From Bradyrhizobium liaoningense (lineage in GTDB: Bacteria > Pseudomonadota > Alphaproteobacteria > Rhizobiales > Xanthobacteraceae), in NCBI RefSeq assembly GCF_018130955.1, contig NZ_JAFCJM010000003.1, forward strand, positions 124,001-188,000: a stretch of DNA of 64,000 nucleotides, given 5' to 3'. The position numbers and the translations under genes were made by a program. Numbering within the stretch: position 1 is the first letter of the stretch; each line of letters opens with the position of its first letter. The notes beneath the pieces were generated by a model that saw nothing but the letters and a program-made list of their open reading frames with translations, had not been told where the DNA came from and made no database searches. Shown piece after piece: positions 8,746 through 17,717 of this stretch.

Positions 8746-11700
8746 TCACCAGCTATATTTGAACACGCCCTTGCCGGAATAGGTCGTGACGTTGCCGGAG
8801 AATTCGCCGTCGAAGGTCGCGGCGACCGAGAAGCCGCTCAGCCACTTTACCTCGGCGCTGCCGCTGACGAGCGCGGAATCGGCGTCGGGCCTGGCGCCGT
8901 TGACGACGAACGCACCGGCGCCCGGCAACGCCGTGAACAGGCTGGTGACGGCGCGGCTCGGATTGTAGTCATGCGCCCAGGCGGCGCGGCCGCGCAGCGT
9001 CAGCACGCCGTTCTGTACCGCGTAGGACCTGTCGGTGCGCAAGCCGAGCTCGGAGCGGGTGTCCGTCGTGGTTTGCGCCGCGTAGTTCAGGGCGAACAGC
9101 CCGCCGCCATTGAGGCTAGTCTCGGTGTAGTTGGGCAGGTTGAAGCTCGTGACCTGCACCGCCGCGTAGGGTGTGATGCCGATCAGCGGCGTCGCATAGC
9201 GATAGCCGCCTTCGAAGCGGGCCGAGAAGGAGTCGGCCTTGAAGCGACCCTGGAGCTGGTCGACGCCGGCGAGCGCCACGGTGCGGTTGGTGGTGACGTC
9301 GTGCCAGCCATAGGCCAACGCACCCGCGACATAGGCGGGACCGAAATTGTGCCGGCCGTAGACGCCCGCCTGGAACAGGTCGGCCGAGCCTGCGCCCATC
9401 GCGTTGGCGAGCGAGTAGTTCAAGCCGCCGCCACCGAGTGCGAAGCCGACGAGCGTATCCGGCGAGACCCTGTAGTCGGCGCCGGCCGCAACGCCCCAGA
9501 TCCGCGCGGTGAGGTCCTGCGAGCCGACCACGGCGTTGCCGCCGACTTGCTCCGAGCCGCCATAGCCGGCCGCCCAGACGCTCCAGCGATTGGCTGCCGC
9601 GGCCAGCATCGGCGCCTTGGTCGCCATCGCATAGGCCTCTCGTTCGCGCGCCGTTGCCGGCCGCATCGAGGCGTAGGCCGCCGCATCGTCGCTCTCGGCA
9701 AATTGCGAGACACTGCCGGGCTTGGTAAAGCCGCCGTTACGCCCGGCAATGGTGGGATCGAGCATCAGGTTGAGGAACTGACCGTCGGCATTGATCGCGG
9801 ACTGGATGATGCCGGTGCCGAGCTCGCCCGAAGCGATCGTCAGACCCGCGGGCGTCAATCCCGCAAAGGCCGCCGGAATGCCGCCGGTGCTGTTGAAGAA
9901 GTTCGTCAGCGTATTGGCGACGTTCTGCTGATTGATGGTGAGGTTGCCGCTTGTCGGCTTGAAGTCGAGGCCGATATTCAGGAATACGTTGTTGGTATCG
10001 TAGCTCAGCGACGCGGAGATCGTGGGCATGTTGGACGCGACAGTCGGATTGAAGCTGCTGCCGCCGAACCCGCCGGTCGCGTTGAGGATGGTGTACTTCT
10101 TCTGAACCGTGCCCGAGACGAAATTCGCGTTGACCGTTGCGTTACCAAGTGCGGCCGTACCCAGCACGTTGGTGAGGCCGGCATTCGTCGAGGACACCTG
10201 GACGAGATAGGTGGACGCCGCAGTGAAGCTCAGGCTGCCGTTGACCGTCAGCGGCCCGAAGGCGCTTGCCGCGCTGCCCGGCGCGAGCGTGCCGCCGACG
10301 ATCGCCGTGTTGCCGACCGTGCCGCTGCCGGCCAGCGTGCCGCCGGCATTGACCGTGGTCAGCGCCGAACTCGCGATCGAGCCGTCCACCACCAGCGTGC
10401 CGCCGTTCACGGTGGTGCTGCCGGTGTACGTGTTGGTGAAGGAGAGAACCTGCGTGCCGCCTGTCAATACAAGGTTGCCGGTGCCGGTAACATTACCGAT
10501 GACGCCGGCGAACGTGCCGTTGCCGTTGGTGATCGTCAGCGTATTGCCGCCGAGATTGACCGAGCCCGCGCCGGACAGTGACTTGATCGACGTGCCACCA
10601 TTGGTCAGGCCGGAAATGTCGAAGATGCCGTTGGCAACGACGCTGCTGGAGGCGGCGATGCTGCCATTGGTGCCGCCGAGGGCGACGAGAGCGAGCTCGC
10701 CACCGCCGGCGATCGTCGTTGTGCCGGTATAGGTGTTGGTTCCCCCGAGCTGTTGAAAAGCGCCGTTGGCGATGAGCAGATTGCCGCCGGCGCCGCCACC
10801 GATGCCGCCGTCCTGAATCGCGCCCCCGAAGAAGCTTCCGTTCGTGATGGTCAGCGTCTTCGAGCCGAGTGCGACGATTCCGACGCCCTGCGGCGAGGAC
10901 AGTCTTTGCACCGATGCGCCAGAGGTGGTCTGGGAAATGTCCAGAGTGCCGCCGGCCCCCGCCCCGAAGGCCACGATAAACGAATTCGCGATCGAGCCGT
11001 TGCCCTTGAGCGCCAGCGTCGCGCCGGGGGCGATTTTGGTGGCGTTGGAATAGGTGTTGGCGCCGGACAGCGTTTGCGTTCCGCTGCCAATCTGGACTCC
11101 ACCCGTGCCCTGGATCGCGCCTGAGAATTCGGTCGAGCCGTTGGTGATCAACAAATCCTTGATGCCCATCTGCACGGCGCCGCTTCCTGCGAGCGTGGTG
11201 ATGAAGGCGACCCCGGGTGCGATCGCGGAGATATCGAGCGTTCCGTTCACCGTTACGATGCTGGACGAAGCGATGCTGCCGGAGCCTGACAGTGCCAGCG
11301 TGCCGGCCGAGATCGTCGTCGCGCCGGTATATGTGTTGGCGCCGGTCAGCGTCAGCGTGCCGGTGCCGACCTTGGTGAGCCCGCCGCCGATGCCGGAGAT
11401 TACGCCGTCCATAACGGTGGTGGTGTTGTTGCTGCCGGTGGTCAGCGTCTTGGCGCCGAGCACGTAGCTGCCCGCGCCTGCGATCGAGCCGACCGACAAG
11501 CCGGCACTGGTGAGGCCAGAAATGTCAAACGTGCCGCCGGTCAGGGTGATGAAGCTTGCGGTGCCGCCAGAGCTTGTTCCGGTGAAACTCGTCGTGCCGC
11601 CATTGTTGGTGGTGATCGTTGCGTTGCCGGCGGTGGAGGAATTGTTGAAGGTGATCGAGCCGTCGTTCGATATCACCGCGGAGCCGGCGGAAGCCGAGGT

Positions 11701-12366
11701 GTTGAAGGCGAGGAAGCCCGTCGCATTGTTCGAGATGTTGGCAGAGCTGGCCGAACTCGTGTCGTTGAAATTGATCACCGCATTGTTGGTGATCGTGGCG
11801 GTTCCCGCGTTGCTCGAATTGTTGAACTCGACGTCGCCGCCATTGATGATGGCCGACGCGCCGGCGGTGCTGGTGTCGCTGAAGGCGATCGACCCGCCAG
11901 TGACGTTGTAGATCACGCCTCCGGTGCCGCCGTTGGCGCTGCTCGCGTTCGAGAACACGAGGCTGGAGGAGACGTTGAAGGTCTGGAGATTCGTCGAGTT
12001 GTTGGAAACGCCGACGCCGTTCACCACGAAGATGTCGTTGATGTTGACGGTGTAGCCTTGCGCGTTGGGCGCGGCGGTGAAGACGATGCCGCCGATGCCG
12101 ACGAGGCCGTTGCTGTCGACCGTCGTCGAACCCGTATTGGTGAACGTCGCAACCCCGTCCGGGACCGTCGGGGTCGAGGTCCAGTTGGTGCCGTCGGTCC
12201 ATTCGGTGCTGGTCGCCCCGGTCCAGGTGCCGTCGAGCGCGAATGCCGGGTTTTGGCCGAGGACGACACCGAGCGCCGACGTGGCGAGCAGGGTCGCCAG
12301 CGAATGGCGCATGATGGATGGCAATCCGTGTCCGATTGTCTTGGAAGCGCGTGCCGGACCAGCCAT
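8746..12366 (-). CDS. Autotransporter (type V secretion) with PATR-rich beta-helix passenger
   Basis: About 1206 residues. A long signal region ends near NPAFA (residues 39-43 from the chosen start). The passenger is rich in Gly, Thr, Ser and Asn. It has an early array of 19-21-residue repeats, then several PATR-type units of the form GTGTLTLTGANTYTGATTI. The last 280 residues, from WSVWAAGYGG, are a typical autotransporter beta-barrel ending in the aromatic FKYSW. The passenger should be displayed on or released from the cell surface; its ligand is unknown. ATG 12366 (GAGAG upstream) is chosen. ATG 12312, directly before the hydrophobic core MRHSLATLLATS, is a good alternative, and the frame is open to 12408. 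Confidence 0.9.
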   Translation of the reverse strand: MAGPARASKTIGHGLPSIMRHSLATLLATSALGVVLGQNPAFALDGTWTGATSTEWTDGTNWTSTPTVPDGVATFTNTGSTTVDSNGLVGIGGIVFTAAPNAQGYTVNINDIFVVNGVGVSNNSTNLQTFNVSSSLVFSNASSANGGTGGVIYNVTGGSIAFSDTSTAGASAIINGGDVEFNNSSNAGTATITNNAVINFNDTSSASSANISNNATGFLAFNTSASAGSAVISNDGSITFNNSSTAGNATITTNNGGTTSFTGTSSGGTASFITLTGGTFDISGLTSAGLSVGSIAGAGSYVLGAKTLTTGSNNTTTVMDGVISGIGGGLTKVGTGTLTLTGANTYTGATTISAGTLALSGSGSIASSSIVTVNGTLDISAIAPGVAFITTLAGSGAVQMGIKDLLITNGSTEFSGAIQGTGGVQIGSGTQTLSGANTYSNATKIAPGATLALKGNGSIANSFIVAFGAGAGGTLDISQTTSGASVQRLSSPQGVGIVALGSKTLTITNGSFFGGAIQDGGIGGGAGGNLLIANGAFQQLGGTNTYTGTTTIAGGGELALVALGGTNGSIAASSSVVANGIFDISGLTNGGTSIKSLSGAGSVNLGGNTLTITNGNGTFAGVIGNVTGTGNLVLTGGTQVLSFTNTYTGSTTVNGGTLVVDGSIASSALTTVNAGGTLAGSGTVGNTAIVGGTLAPGSAASAFGPLTVNGSLSFTAASTYLVQVSSTNAGLTNVLGTAALGNATVNANFVSGTVQKKYTILNATGGFGGSSFNPTVASNMPTISASLSYDTNNVFLNIGLDFKPTSGNLTINQQNVANTLTNFFNSTGGIPAAFAGLTPAGLTIASGELGTGIIQSAINADGQFLNLMLDPTIAGRNGGFTKPGSVSQFAESDDAAAYASMRPATAREREAYAMATKAPMLAAAANRWSVWAAGYGGSEQVGGNAVVGSQDLTARIWGVAAGADYRVSPDTLVGFALGGGGLNYSLANAMGAGSADLFQAGVYGRHNFGPAYVAGALAYGWHDVTTNRTVALAGVDQLQGRFKADSFSARFEGGYRYATPLIGITPYAAVQVTSFNLPNYTETSLNGGGLFALNYAAQTTTDTRSELGLRTDRSYAVQNGVLTLRGRAAWAHDYNPSRAVTSLFTALPGAGAFVVNGARPDADSALVSGSAEVKWLSGFSVAATFDGEFSGNVTTYSGKGVFKYSW
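11527..11925 (-). repeat. Seven coding repeats of 19-21 residues in the autotransporter passenger
   Basis: Within residues about 148-280 the protein repeats a unit of the pattern F-N-x-S-S-x-A-G-x-A-x-I-x-N. Copies begin at Phe 148, 162, 181, 200, 221, 240 and 261. The spacing suits one turn of a right-handed beta-helix. The copies have diverged, so this is an old structural repeat and not a recent DNA duplication. Confidence 0.75.
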
Positions 12367-12715
12367 CAGGGCTCTCAAATCAGCAAAGCAAAAGATCGGG
12401 GCGTACAATGGTGGCGTTCAACCCGACTGAACGCCTCATATTCCATGCCGCCGCTGCCGGCTGCAATGAACGGCCAACCCGTTGCGCTCCGTTTCGGCTT
12501 GTTTCATTTGCAATTTCGGCCGTCGTGGCCGATCGGCAACATGTTCCCGCAAGGGGGCGCGGTGCAACGCCAGTGGTGGCTCGGCCGCGCCTGGAGCGGG
12601 CTGCTGCCGCGCTCTTGATTCGGACGCGCGGGTTGATGGCCGGGGCCGCAAGAACTAGGCTATTGGCCTGATTGCGACGCCGTGCCGGTGCGGCGCGGGT
12701 CAGCGGGGAATTTTG
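12367..12715. promoter_or_regulatory. Divergent intergenic region, autotransporter / GspN-like gene
   Basis: About 350 bp (shorter if the autotransporter starts at 12408) between two divergent genes, so both promoters should lie here. I see no convincing ORF, repeat or hairpin. GGGGA at 12705-12709 is a plausible ribosome-binding site for the rightward gene. Confidence 0.35.
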
Positions 12716-13426
12716 ATGGCCAGATGGCTGGGACTGATCGGATTGGCCGTGCTCTGGGCACTTCCCGCAGGGCCCGGGGCGATGGCCGCGACCTCGTCCC
12801 GGATAGACATCCTGCCCGACGAGGCCGTGCGCGGCCCGAGCGAGACGATCGACGTCGGCGCCGTGAAGCCGATTGCCAGACCCGCCCAGCCGGCGAACAG
12901 GCCGGTCCCGCGCGGCAACCCGCTCTGGTCGGTGCCGCTGTCCGCCCTGACCGCGACCGAGGAGCGCCCGATCTTCTCGGCCTCGCGCCGTCCGCCGCCC
13001 CGCGCGGTGGCCACGATGCCTGTTGAAGAGACCAGCGCGCCGCCGCCCAAGCAGACGGACGCTCCGCCGCCACTGGTCCTCGTCGGGGCAGTGGTGGGCG
13101 AGGGCGATGCGATCGCGATCCTGCTCGACCGAACCGACCAGAAGGTGATCCGGCTGCGCCAGGGCGAATCGCGGGCCGGCTGGTCCCTGAGCGCGGTTCA
13201 GCCGCGCGAGGTGACCCTCAAGCAGGGCGACCGCAGCGAGGTGCTCGCGCTCCAGCGTCTCGACGCGCCGCTTGCCCCGCCACTGCTGCCGCCAGGTGTG
13301 CCGGCTGCGGTCGGCTCTCCACCCGTCGAAAGCGGCAAGCTGGTGGCGCCGGCGGCGGGCGATCTGTCGTTTGCGCCTTTCGTGCCGCGCTCTACACCCA
13401 AGAACGGCGAATCGGACGGGCTCTGA
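12716..13426 (+). CDS. GspN/GspC-like periplasmic type II secretion protein
   Basis: About 236 residues. A signal peptide covers residues 1-24 (ending AGPGAMA). A Pro-rich segment leads to the motif EERPIFSASRRPP, which I associate with small GspC/GspN-like proteins of alphaproteobacterial T2SS loci. A compact beta domain around PPLVLVGAVVGEGDAIAILLD to GWSLSAVQPREVTL resembles the GspC homology region. The C-terminus is Pro-rich and disordered. It may link the platform to the secretin in place of GspC. ATG 12716 has GGGGA upstream; a TTG directly before it is possible. Confidence 0.65.
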   Translation: MARWLGLIGLAVLWALPAGPGAMAATSSRIDILPDEAVRGPSETIDVGAVKPIARPAQPANRPVPRGNPLWSVPLSALTATEERPIFSASRRPPPRAVATMPVEETSAPPPKQTDAPPPLVLVGAVVGEGDAIAILLDRTDQKVIRLRQGESRAGWSLSAVQPREVTLKQGDRSEVLALQRLDAPLAPPLLPPGVPAAVGSPPVESGKLVAPAAGDLSFAPFVPRSTPKNGESDGL

Positions 13427-13480
13427 CGCTTAGAGCTTTGACGCGAACCGGTGTCCACTTCGCTGGAAAACGCTTTAGCG
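13427..13480. repeat. Intergenic repeat element (Hyphomicrobiales type), CGCTTAGAGC to GCTTTAGCG
   Basis: The 54 bp after the gspN-like stop contain GACGCGAACCGGTGTCC and CACTTCGCTGGAAAACGC. I recognise this wording as a dispersed intergenic element in Bradyrhizobium and relatives. Its ends are imperfect inverted copies. It runs into the last codons of the convergent aminotransferase gene. Recognition is from memory; copy number needs a genome search. Confidence 0.6.
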
Positions 13481-14617
13481 CCCGAGGATCGTCCCCAGCG
13501 TGCCGCAGATCCGCTCCTGCTGGGCCTCGCGCAGCCCCATCCACATCGGCAGTCGGATCAGACGTTCCGAGAGGCTGGTGGTGACCGCCAGATCGCCATG
13601 CGTGCGCCCGAACCGCAGCCCCGCGGGCGAGGAATGCAGCGGCACGTAGTGGAAGACCGCGTGGATGTTCTCGCCCATAAGCTTGCGCAGTACCGCGGAG
13701 CGATCGATCTCGGGCGGCAGCAGCACGTGGTAGAGATGACCGTTGTGACGGCAATGGGCGGGCACGATGGGGCGGCGCAGCAGGCCGCGCTGCTCCAGCG
13801 GCGCCAGCATGTCGTGATACCTGTTCCAGATCGCCAGCCGCTCGCGCGTGATGCGCTCGGCTTCCTCGAGCTGGGCCCACAGGAAGGCGGCGGTGATATC
13901 GCTCGGCAGATAGGACGAGCCGATGTCCTGCCAGGTGTATTTGTCGACCTCGCCGCGGAAGAACCGGCTGCGATCGGTGCCCTTCTCGCGCATAATCTCG
14001 GCGCGCAGGACGAACTCGGGATCGTTCACCAGAAGGCAGCCGCCTTCGCCCGACATGACGTTCTTGGTTTCGTGGAAGCTGAAGCTGCCGAGATCGCCGA
14101 TCGCGCCGAGCGGCGAGCCCTTGTAGCTCGCCATGATCGCTTGCGCGGCGTCCTCGACGATCCGCAGATTGTGACGCCGCGCGATCTCAACGATCGCGTC
14201 CATCTCGCAGCCGACGCCGGCATAGTGCACCGGCGCGATCGCGCGCGTGCGCGAGGTTATCGCCGCCTCGATCTGCCGTTCGTCGAGGTTGAGCGTGTCC
14301 TCGCGAACGTCGACGAAGACGGGGACCACGCCGCGCAGCACGAAGGCATTCGCGCTCGACACGAAGGTGAAGGAGGGCAGGATCACCTCGTCGCCGCTTT
14401 TGAGGTCGAGCAGCATGGCGGCCATATCGAGGGCGGAGGTGCAGGAGTGCGTCAGCAACGCCTTTGCGCATCCGGTGCGCCGCTCGATCCACTCGTGACA
14501 AAGCTTGGTGAAGCGACCGTCGCCGGACACGTGCAAGCTGTCCAGCGCATCCTGGATGTAGCCGTGCTCCTTGCCGGTCGGGTAGGGCCGGTTGAACGGG
14601 ATGAACTCTGATGCCAT
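13475..14617 (-). CDS. WecE/RffA-type sugar-nucleotide aminotransferase (DegT/DnrJ/EryC1/StrS)
   Basis: A 380-residue PLP enzyme closely resembling WecE (RffA), which aminates dTDP-4-keto-6-deoxyglucose to dTDP-4-amino-4,6-dideoxygalactose. Shared signatures are IPFNRP, LLTHSCTSALDMAAMLL, GDEVILPSFTFVSSANAF, APVHYAGVGCEMD, VEDAAQAIMASYKG and the PLP-lysine box FSFHETKN. REKGTDRSRFFRGEVDKYTW is also nearly invariant in the family. rmlB and the end of rmlA at the right edge of the window could supply its substrate. It is divergent from a flippase gene. The exact sugar made is inferred. Confidence 0.85.
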   Translation of the reverse strand: MASEFIPFNRPYPTGKEHGYIQDALDSLHVSGDGRFTKLCHEWIERRTGCAKALLTHSCTSALDMAAMLLDLKSGDEVILPSFTFVSSANAFVLRGVVPVFVDVREDTLNLDERQIEAAITSRTRAIAPVHYAGVGCEMDAIVEIARRHNLRIVEDAAQAIMASYKGSPLGAIGDLGSFSFHETKNVMSGEGGCLLVNDPEFVLRAEIMREKGTDRSRFFRGEVDKYTWQDIGSSYLPSDITAAFLWAQLEEAERITRERLAIWNRYHDMLAPLEQRGLLRRPIVPAHCRHNGHLYHVLLPPEIDRSAVLRKLMGENIHAVFHYVPLHSSPAGLRFGRTHGDLAVTTSLSERLIRLPMWMGLREAQQERICGTLGTILGR

Positions 14618-14802
14618 TGCCTAAGCCGTTGAACCGCCTTATGACGCGAGCTGACGCCCTGTTTCGAATCCAAGTTGGCGTTTTGGCGTTTTCCGTCGCA
14701 AGAATCAACTGGGGATCCGGCGCAGTTCGACGGAACTGTTGTGCCGGCTGCCATAGGTGATTAGGACGGTTCGCGGCGCGCGCTTGCCAGGAAGGATGCG
14801 GC
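14618..14802. promoter_or_regulatory. Divergent promoter region, aminotransferase / flippase
   Basis: These 185 bp lie between two divergent genes. AGGAAGG at 14789-14795 is the ribosome-binding site that supports the TTG start of the flippase at 14803. No specific operator was recognised. Confidence 0.4.
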
Positions 14803-16377
14803 TTGACCGGTACGCAAGTTGACGCGCCAGGCACGGCGGACGGTCCCAGGTGCGAAGGGGGCAGCGGCCGGCTTCGCCGCCTGATTCACGGCTGGTCGGC
14901 AAACCTCGTGCAGATGCTGCTCGCCCTGACGCAGCAGCTGCTCCTCATTCCTGCATTCCTGCATTTCTGGAGCAGCGACACGCTCGCAGCCTGGCTTGCA
15001 CTCTATGCGGCCGGCTGCCTCGTGATCGTCGCCGATGCCGGCTTGCAGCTTCGCACCATAAACCGCTTTCTCGCCTTCAAGTCCTGCGTCGATTGCGACG
15101 GACGCACGGCGAGTTTTTACGCGCGCATGATGCGGATCTATCAGGGCATCGTCGTGGTGCTCGGCGTGCTGCTGATCGTGAGCACCGAGTTGTTTCCACC
15201 CGCTTCGGTGCTCGGATTTCACGCGACGCCGACCTTCGACACCGCGATGGTCGTGATGACCGTCGGCACGCTGCTCGCTCTTCCCGCCAATCTGGTCTCC
15301 GGCCTCTATCGCGTGCGCGGCAAATACGGACGGGCCGTGTGGTCGCAAAACGTTGCAATGCTGCTCGGGCAGGCCGGGCAGCTCATCGCGATTGCCTGGT
15401 TCGGCAGCCTGCTGGCGGTCGCGATCGCCTATGTCTCGACGCAGATCCTGTTCGCGCTGTTCCTGGTTGCCTATGACGCGCCGCGCCAGTTGCCGTTCCT
15501 GCGCCGCGGCCGCTCCGCCGCATCTGTGTCGTGGCGCTGGAGCGCCGGACAGTTCGGGCTCGCCTTTCCCTTCGCCATTGCCAACCTCACCGAGCTCGCG
15601 CTTGCCAACGCGCCGATGCTGCTGGTCAGCGCGATGGTCGCCGACCGCGTCGCGGTGGCGCAATGGGGTCTGATCCGCGTGATCGCGAGCTTCGTGCGAG
15701 GCGTCTGCATCCAGATCACGCTGCCGATCGGTGCAGAGCTCGGCCACGATCATGCGATCGGCGACAAGGTGCGGCTGCGCGGACTCTATGCCCATGGGTC
15801 GGTGTTCGTCACCGCCATGGCCAGCCTGATCGTCGCCGGCCTGTTGCCGTTCTGGTCGGACTTCTTCGCGTTGTGGACGCATGGCAGCATTCCGAACGAT
15901 GCTCCGCTCACCTTGACGCTGCTGCTCGGCTCCGCCGTCGTCGCGCCCGCGCTGATGGCGCTCGTCTTCGCCAATCACAGCAATCGCGGCGATCTCCTGG
16001 TCCGGACCAAGGGGCTGCAACTGATCGCGTTCCTGATCCTCTCGGCCTTGCTCATCCCCCGGCTCGGGCCCCTCGGGGCCGCAATCGCGATCGTGGCGAG
16101 CGACCTCCTGACCCAGGTCGGAGTCCTGACGCAGGTGATCATGCGCCAGACGCTCGCACATCCGCTCCGTCACATGCTGGTCCTGATCGCGGTGATGGTC
16201 GCGATCATCCTCGGCGGATGGGGGCTTGGACTGGCGATCCATGCCATGGTGCCGGGAACGGGGCTGCTCCGATTTTTGGCGGAATGCGCGATCTGGCTCG
16301 CCGTCGTTGCCGTTGCGGCAAGCCCGCTCCTGATGGCGCACGTGCGTATGCGGGTGCTGGCGGCGGTGCCCAACTAG
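14803..16377 (+). CDS. Wzx-like polysaccharide flippase
   Basis: A 524-residue polytopic membrane protein with about 12-14 hydrophobic segments and the general pattern of the MVF/PST superfamily, which move lipid-linked repeat units to the periplasm. The first 30 residues are hydrophilic; helices begin near LVQMLLALTQQLLLIPAFL. Arg and Lys clusters lie in cytoplasmic loops. The start is TTG 14803, supported by AGGAAGG 7 bases upstream. Its position between two sugar aminotransferase/glycosyltransferase groups fits export of an amino-sugar-containing glycan. Substrate cannot be read from sequence. Confidence 0.75.
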   Translation: MTGTQVDAPGTADGPRCEGGSGRLRRLIHGWSANLVQMLLALTQQLLLIPAFLHFWSSDTLAAWLALYAAGCLVIVADAGLQLRTINRFLAFKSCVDCDGRTASFYARMMRIYQGIVVVLGVLLIVSTELFPPASVLGFHATPTFDTAMVVMTVGTLLALPANLVSGLYRVRGKYGRAVWSQNVAMLLGQAGQLIAIAWFGSLLAVAIAYVSTQILFALFLVAYDAPRQLPFLRRGRSAASVSWRWSAGQFGLAFPFAIANLTELALANAPMLLVSAMVADRVAVAQWGLIRVIASFVRGVCIQITLPIGAELGHDHAIGDKVRLRGLYAHGSVFVTAMASLIVAGLLPFWSDFFALWTHGSIPNDAPLTLTLLLGSAVVAPALMALVFANHSNRGDLLVRTKGLQLIAFLILSALLIPRLGPLGAAIAIVASDLLTQVGVLTQVIMRQTLAHPLRHMLVLIAVMVAIILGGWGLGLAIHAMVPGTGLLRFLAECAIWLAVVAVAASPLLMAHVRMRVLAAVPN

Positions 16378-16429
16378 GGCATCGAGATCAGGACCCGCCC
16401 GCGACTTTGGCGGCCGGACGACATAACGT

Positions 16430-16500
16430 CGAAAACAACCCCATGCACAGTAGCCGACGGCGGCTGAAGTGGTGCCTCAGGATTCAGCGAAAACCATTTG
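16430..16500. repeat. Possible intergenic repeat between convergent genes
   Basis: The gap between the flippase and the next convergent gene holds AAAACAACCCCATGCACAGT and, later, GATTCAGCGAAAACCATTTG. I believe I have seen this wording repeatedly in Bradyrhizobium intergenic DNA. The identification is tentative. Confidence 0.35.
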
Positions 16501-16505
16501 ATGCG

Positions 16506-17717
16506 TCAGTAGATCTGCGGATAGCGGCGATATCGCAGCCGCATCAGGTGCCGGGCGAGCTGCCGATGCCCTTCGTCGATCCGCTCGGCGAAATAGGCGA
16601 GCCGTTGCTTGCCGGCGATGGCGAGCCGGGTGCGCTCCTCGGCCGAGCCGGCCTTGACGATGGCCTTGGCGAGCGAGGTGGGATCGTCGTAGTCGAACAG
16701 GACGGCGGCGTCGCCCGCCTGTGCCTGGAAGGCTTCCGGATAGATCACCGGCGTGCCGACCGCCCACGCCTCCAGCGGCGGCAGATTGGTGGGGCCGAAA
16801 TAGGTGGCCATGACAAGCGCGCTGGCGCCGCGATAGAGGGTGCCAAGCTCCGCGGAGGGGACGAAGCCGAGCATACGCACGGAATCGCCGAGGCCGTACT
16901 GTGCGACCAGCGCCTCGAACGCGGCGCGCGCGCCTGGATCGGAGCCGCACAGCACCAGCGTATGGCGCTCGCCCTGATCCCTCAGCAGGCGCATCGCAAG
17001 CAGGATGGTCGCGTGGTTCTTGTGCGACCAGAATTGCGCCGGATAGAACAGATAGCCGGGCTCGACGCCGTGCTTCTTGAGGATCGCGGCGTCCTCGGCC
17101 TCGCCGGTCGCGTCCGACCGCGCCACGTAGAGCGACGGCGAGAACGGGATGCAGACGGCATGGTCGCGCTCCATCGCGTAACGCCGGCACAGCATGTCGA
17201 TCAGCTCGTCGGCGTTGGTGATGACCACCGCCGCCTTGGTGACCGCGCTCCGCCACACGATGTCGCGCCGCTCGAACTGGGCGAACTCGCGCACCTCGTC
17301 GAATTCAGGACTGTCGCGGAAGCAGCCGTCGAAGATGGTGATGATGAACGGCAGCTTGTAGAGCACCAGGTTCCAGTTCGACGTCGTGGTGAAATAGACG
17401 ATGTCGACGCCGGCCTTGCTCAGCTTTTTCTCGAACGGAGCACACACCCGCATGGCGAATTGCAGGAGGTCGAACGGTCCCAGATATTTGAGGAACAGGA
17501 ACAGGCGGTCGAGCCAGCCGAGTTTCAGGTACACGCTGCTGATGCCGAGATCGGCGAGGATCGCGACGTTGTCTGGCAGCGTCGTGAACACGGTCACGCC
17601 GATATCGGCGGTCTTGGCCCAGTCGCGCATCCATAGGATATCGGTGAGTGACTGCTGGAAGCCGCCGCCGACGTCGAGCGGCAGCTCGAGAAAGATGCCG
17701 ACGTGATAGCGTTTCAC
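16506..17717 (-). CDS. Glycosyltransferase family 4 (GT-B)
   Basis: About 403 residues. The C-terminal half has the GT4 pattern: PAQFWSHKNHATILLAM, the strand-turn LVLCGSDPGARAAFE, VRMLGFVPSAELGTLYRGA and the donor-binding region around TNLPPLEAWAVGTPVI. The N-terminal half begins VKRYHVGIFLELPLDVGGGFQQ. A GTG at 17717 is preferred because it overlaps the preceding methyltransferase stop by 4 bp (GTGA); the frame is open upstream to 17819 only as a shadow. It is the last gene of a four-gene leftward chain that includes a perosamine synthase, so it may transfer that amino sugar. Confidence 0.82.
   Translation of the reverse strand: MKRYHVGIFLELPLDVGGGFQQSLTDILWMRDWAKTADIGVTVFTTLPDNVAILADLGISSVYLKLGWLDRLFLFLKYLGPFDLLQFAMRVCAPFEKKLSKAGVDIVYFTTTSNWNLVLYKLPFIITIFDGCFRDSPEFDEVREFAQFERRDIVWRSAVTKAAVVITNADELIDMLCRRYAMERDHAVCIPFSPSLYVARSDATGEAEDAAILKKHGVEPGYLFYPAQFWSHKNHATILLAMRLLRDQGERHTLVLCGSDPGARAAFEALVAQYGLGDSVRMLGFVPSAELGTLYRGASALVMATYFGPTNLPPLEAWAVGTPVIYPEAFQAQAGDAAVLFDYDDPTSLAKAIVKAGSAEERTRLAIAGKQRLAYFAERIDEGHRQLARHLMRLRYRRYPQIY

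Noticed and set aside
8971..10581. A 536-codon plus-strand frame inside the autotransporter gene
   Set aside because: Composition (Arg, Ala, Gly, Asp) is that of a GC-rich shadow; the opposite strand encodes a complete, recognisable autotransporter.
10100..12200. Repeated DNA words that might suggest a repeat array such as CRISPR
   Set aside because: The repetition follows the protein repeats of the autotransporter passenger; there are no identical repeats with regular spacers.
15531..17636. A 701-codon plus-strand frame running from the flippase into the next glycosyltransferase
   Set aside because: It crosses two real genes on different strands and has no domain, so it is a chance open frame.
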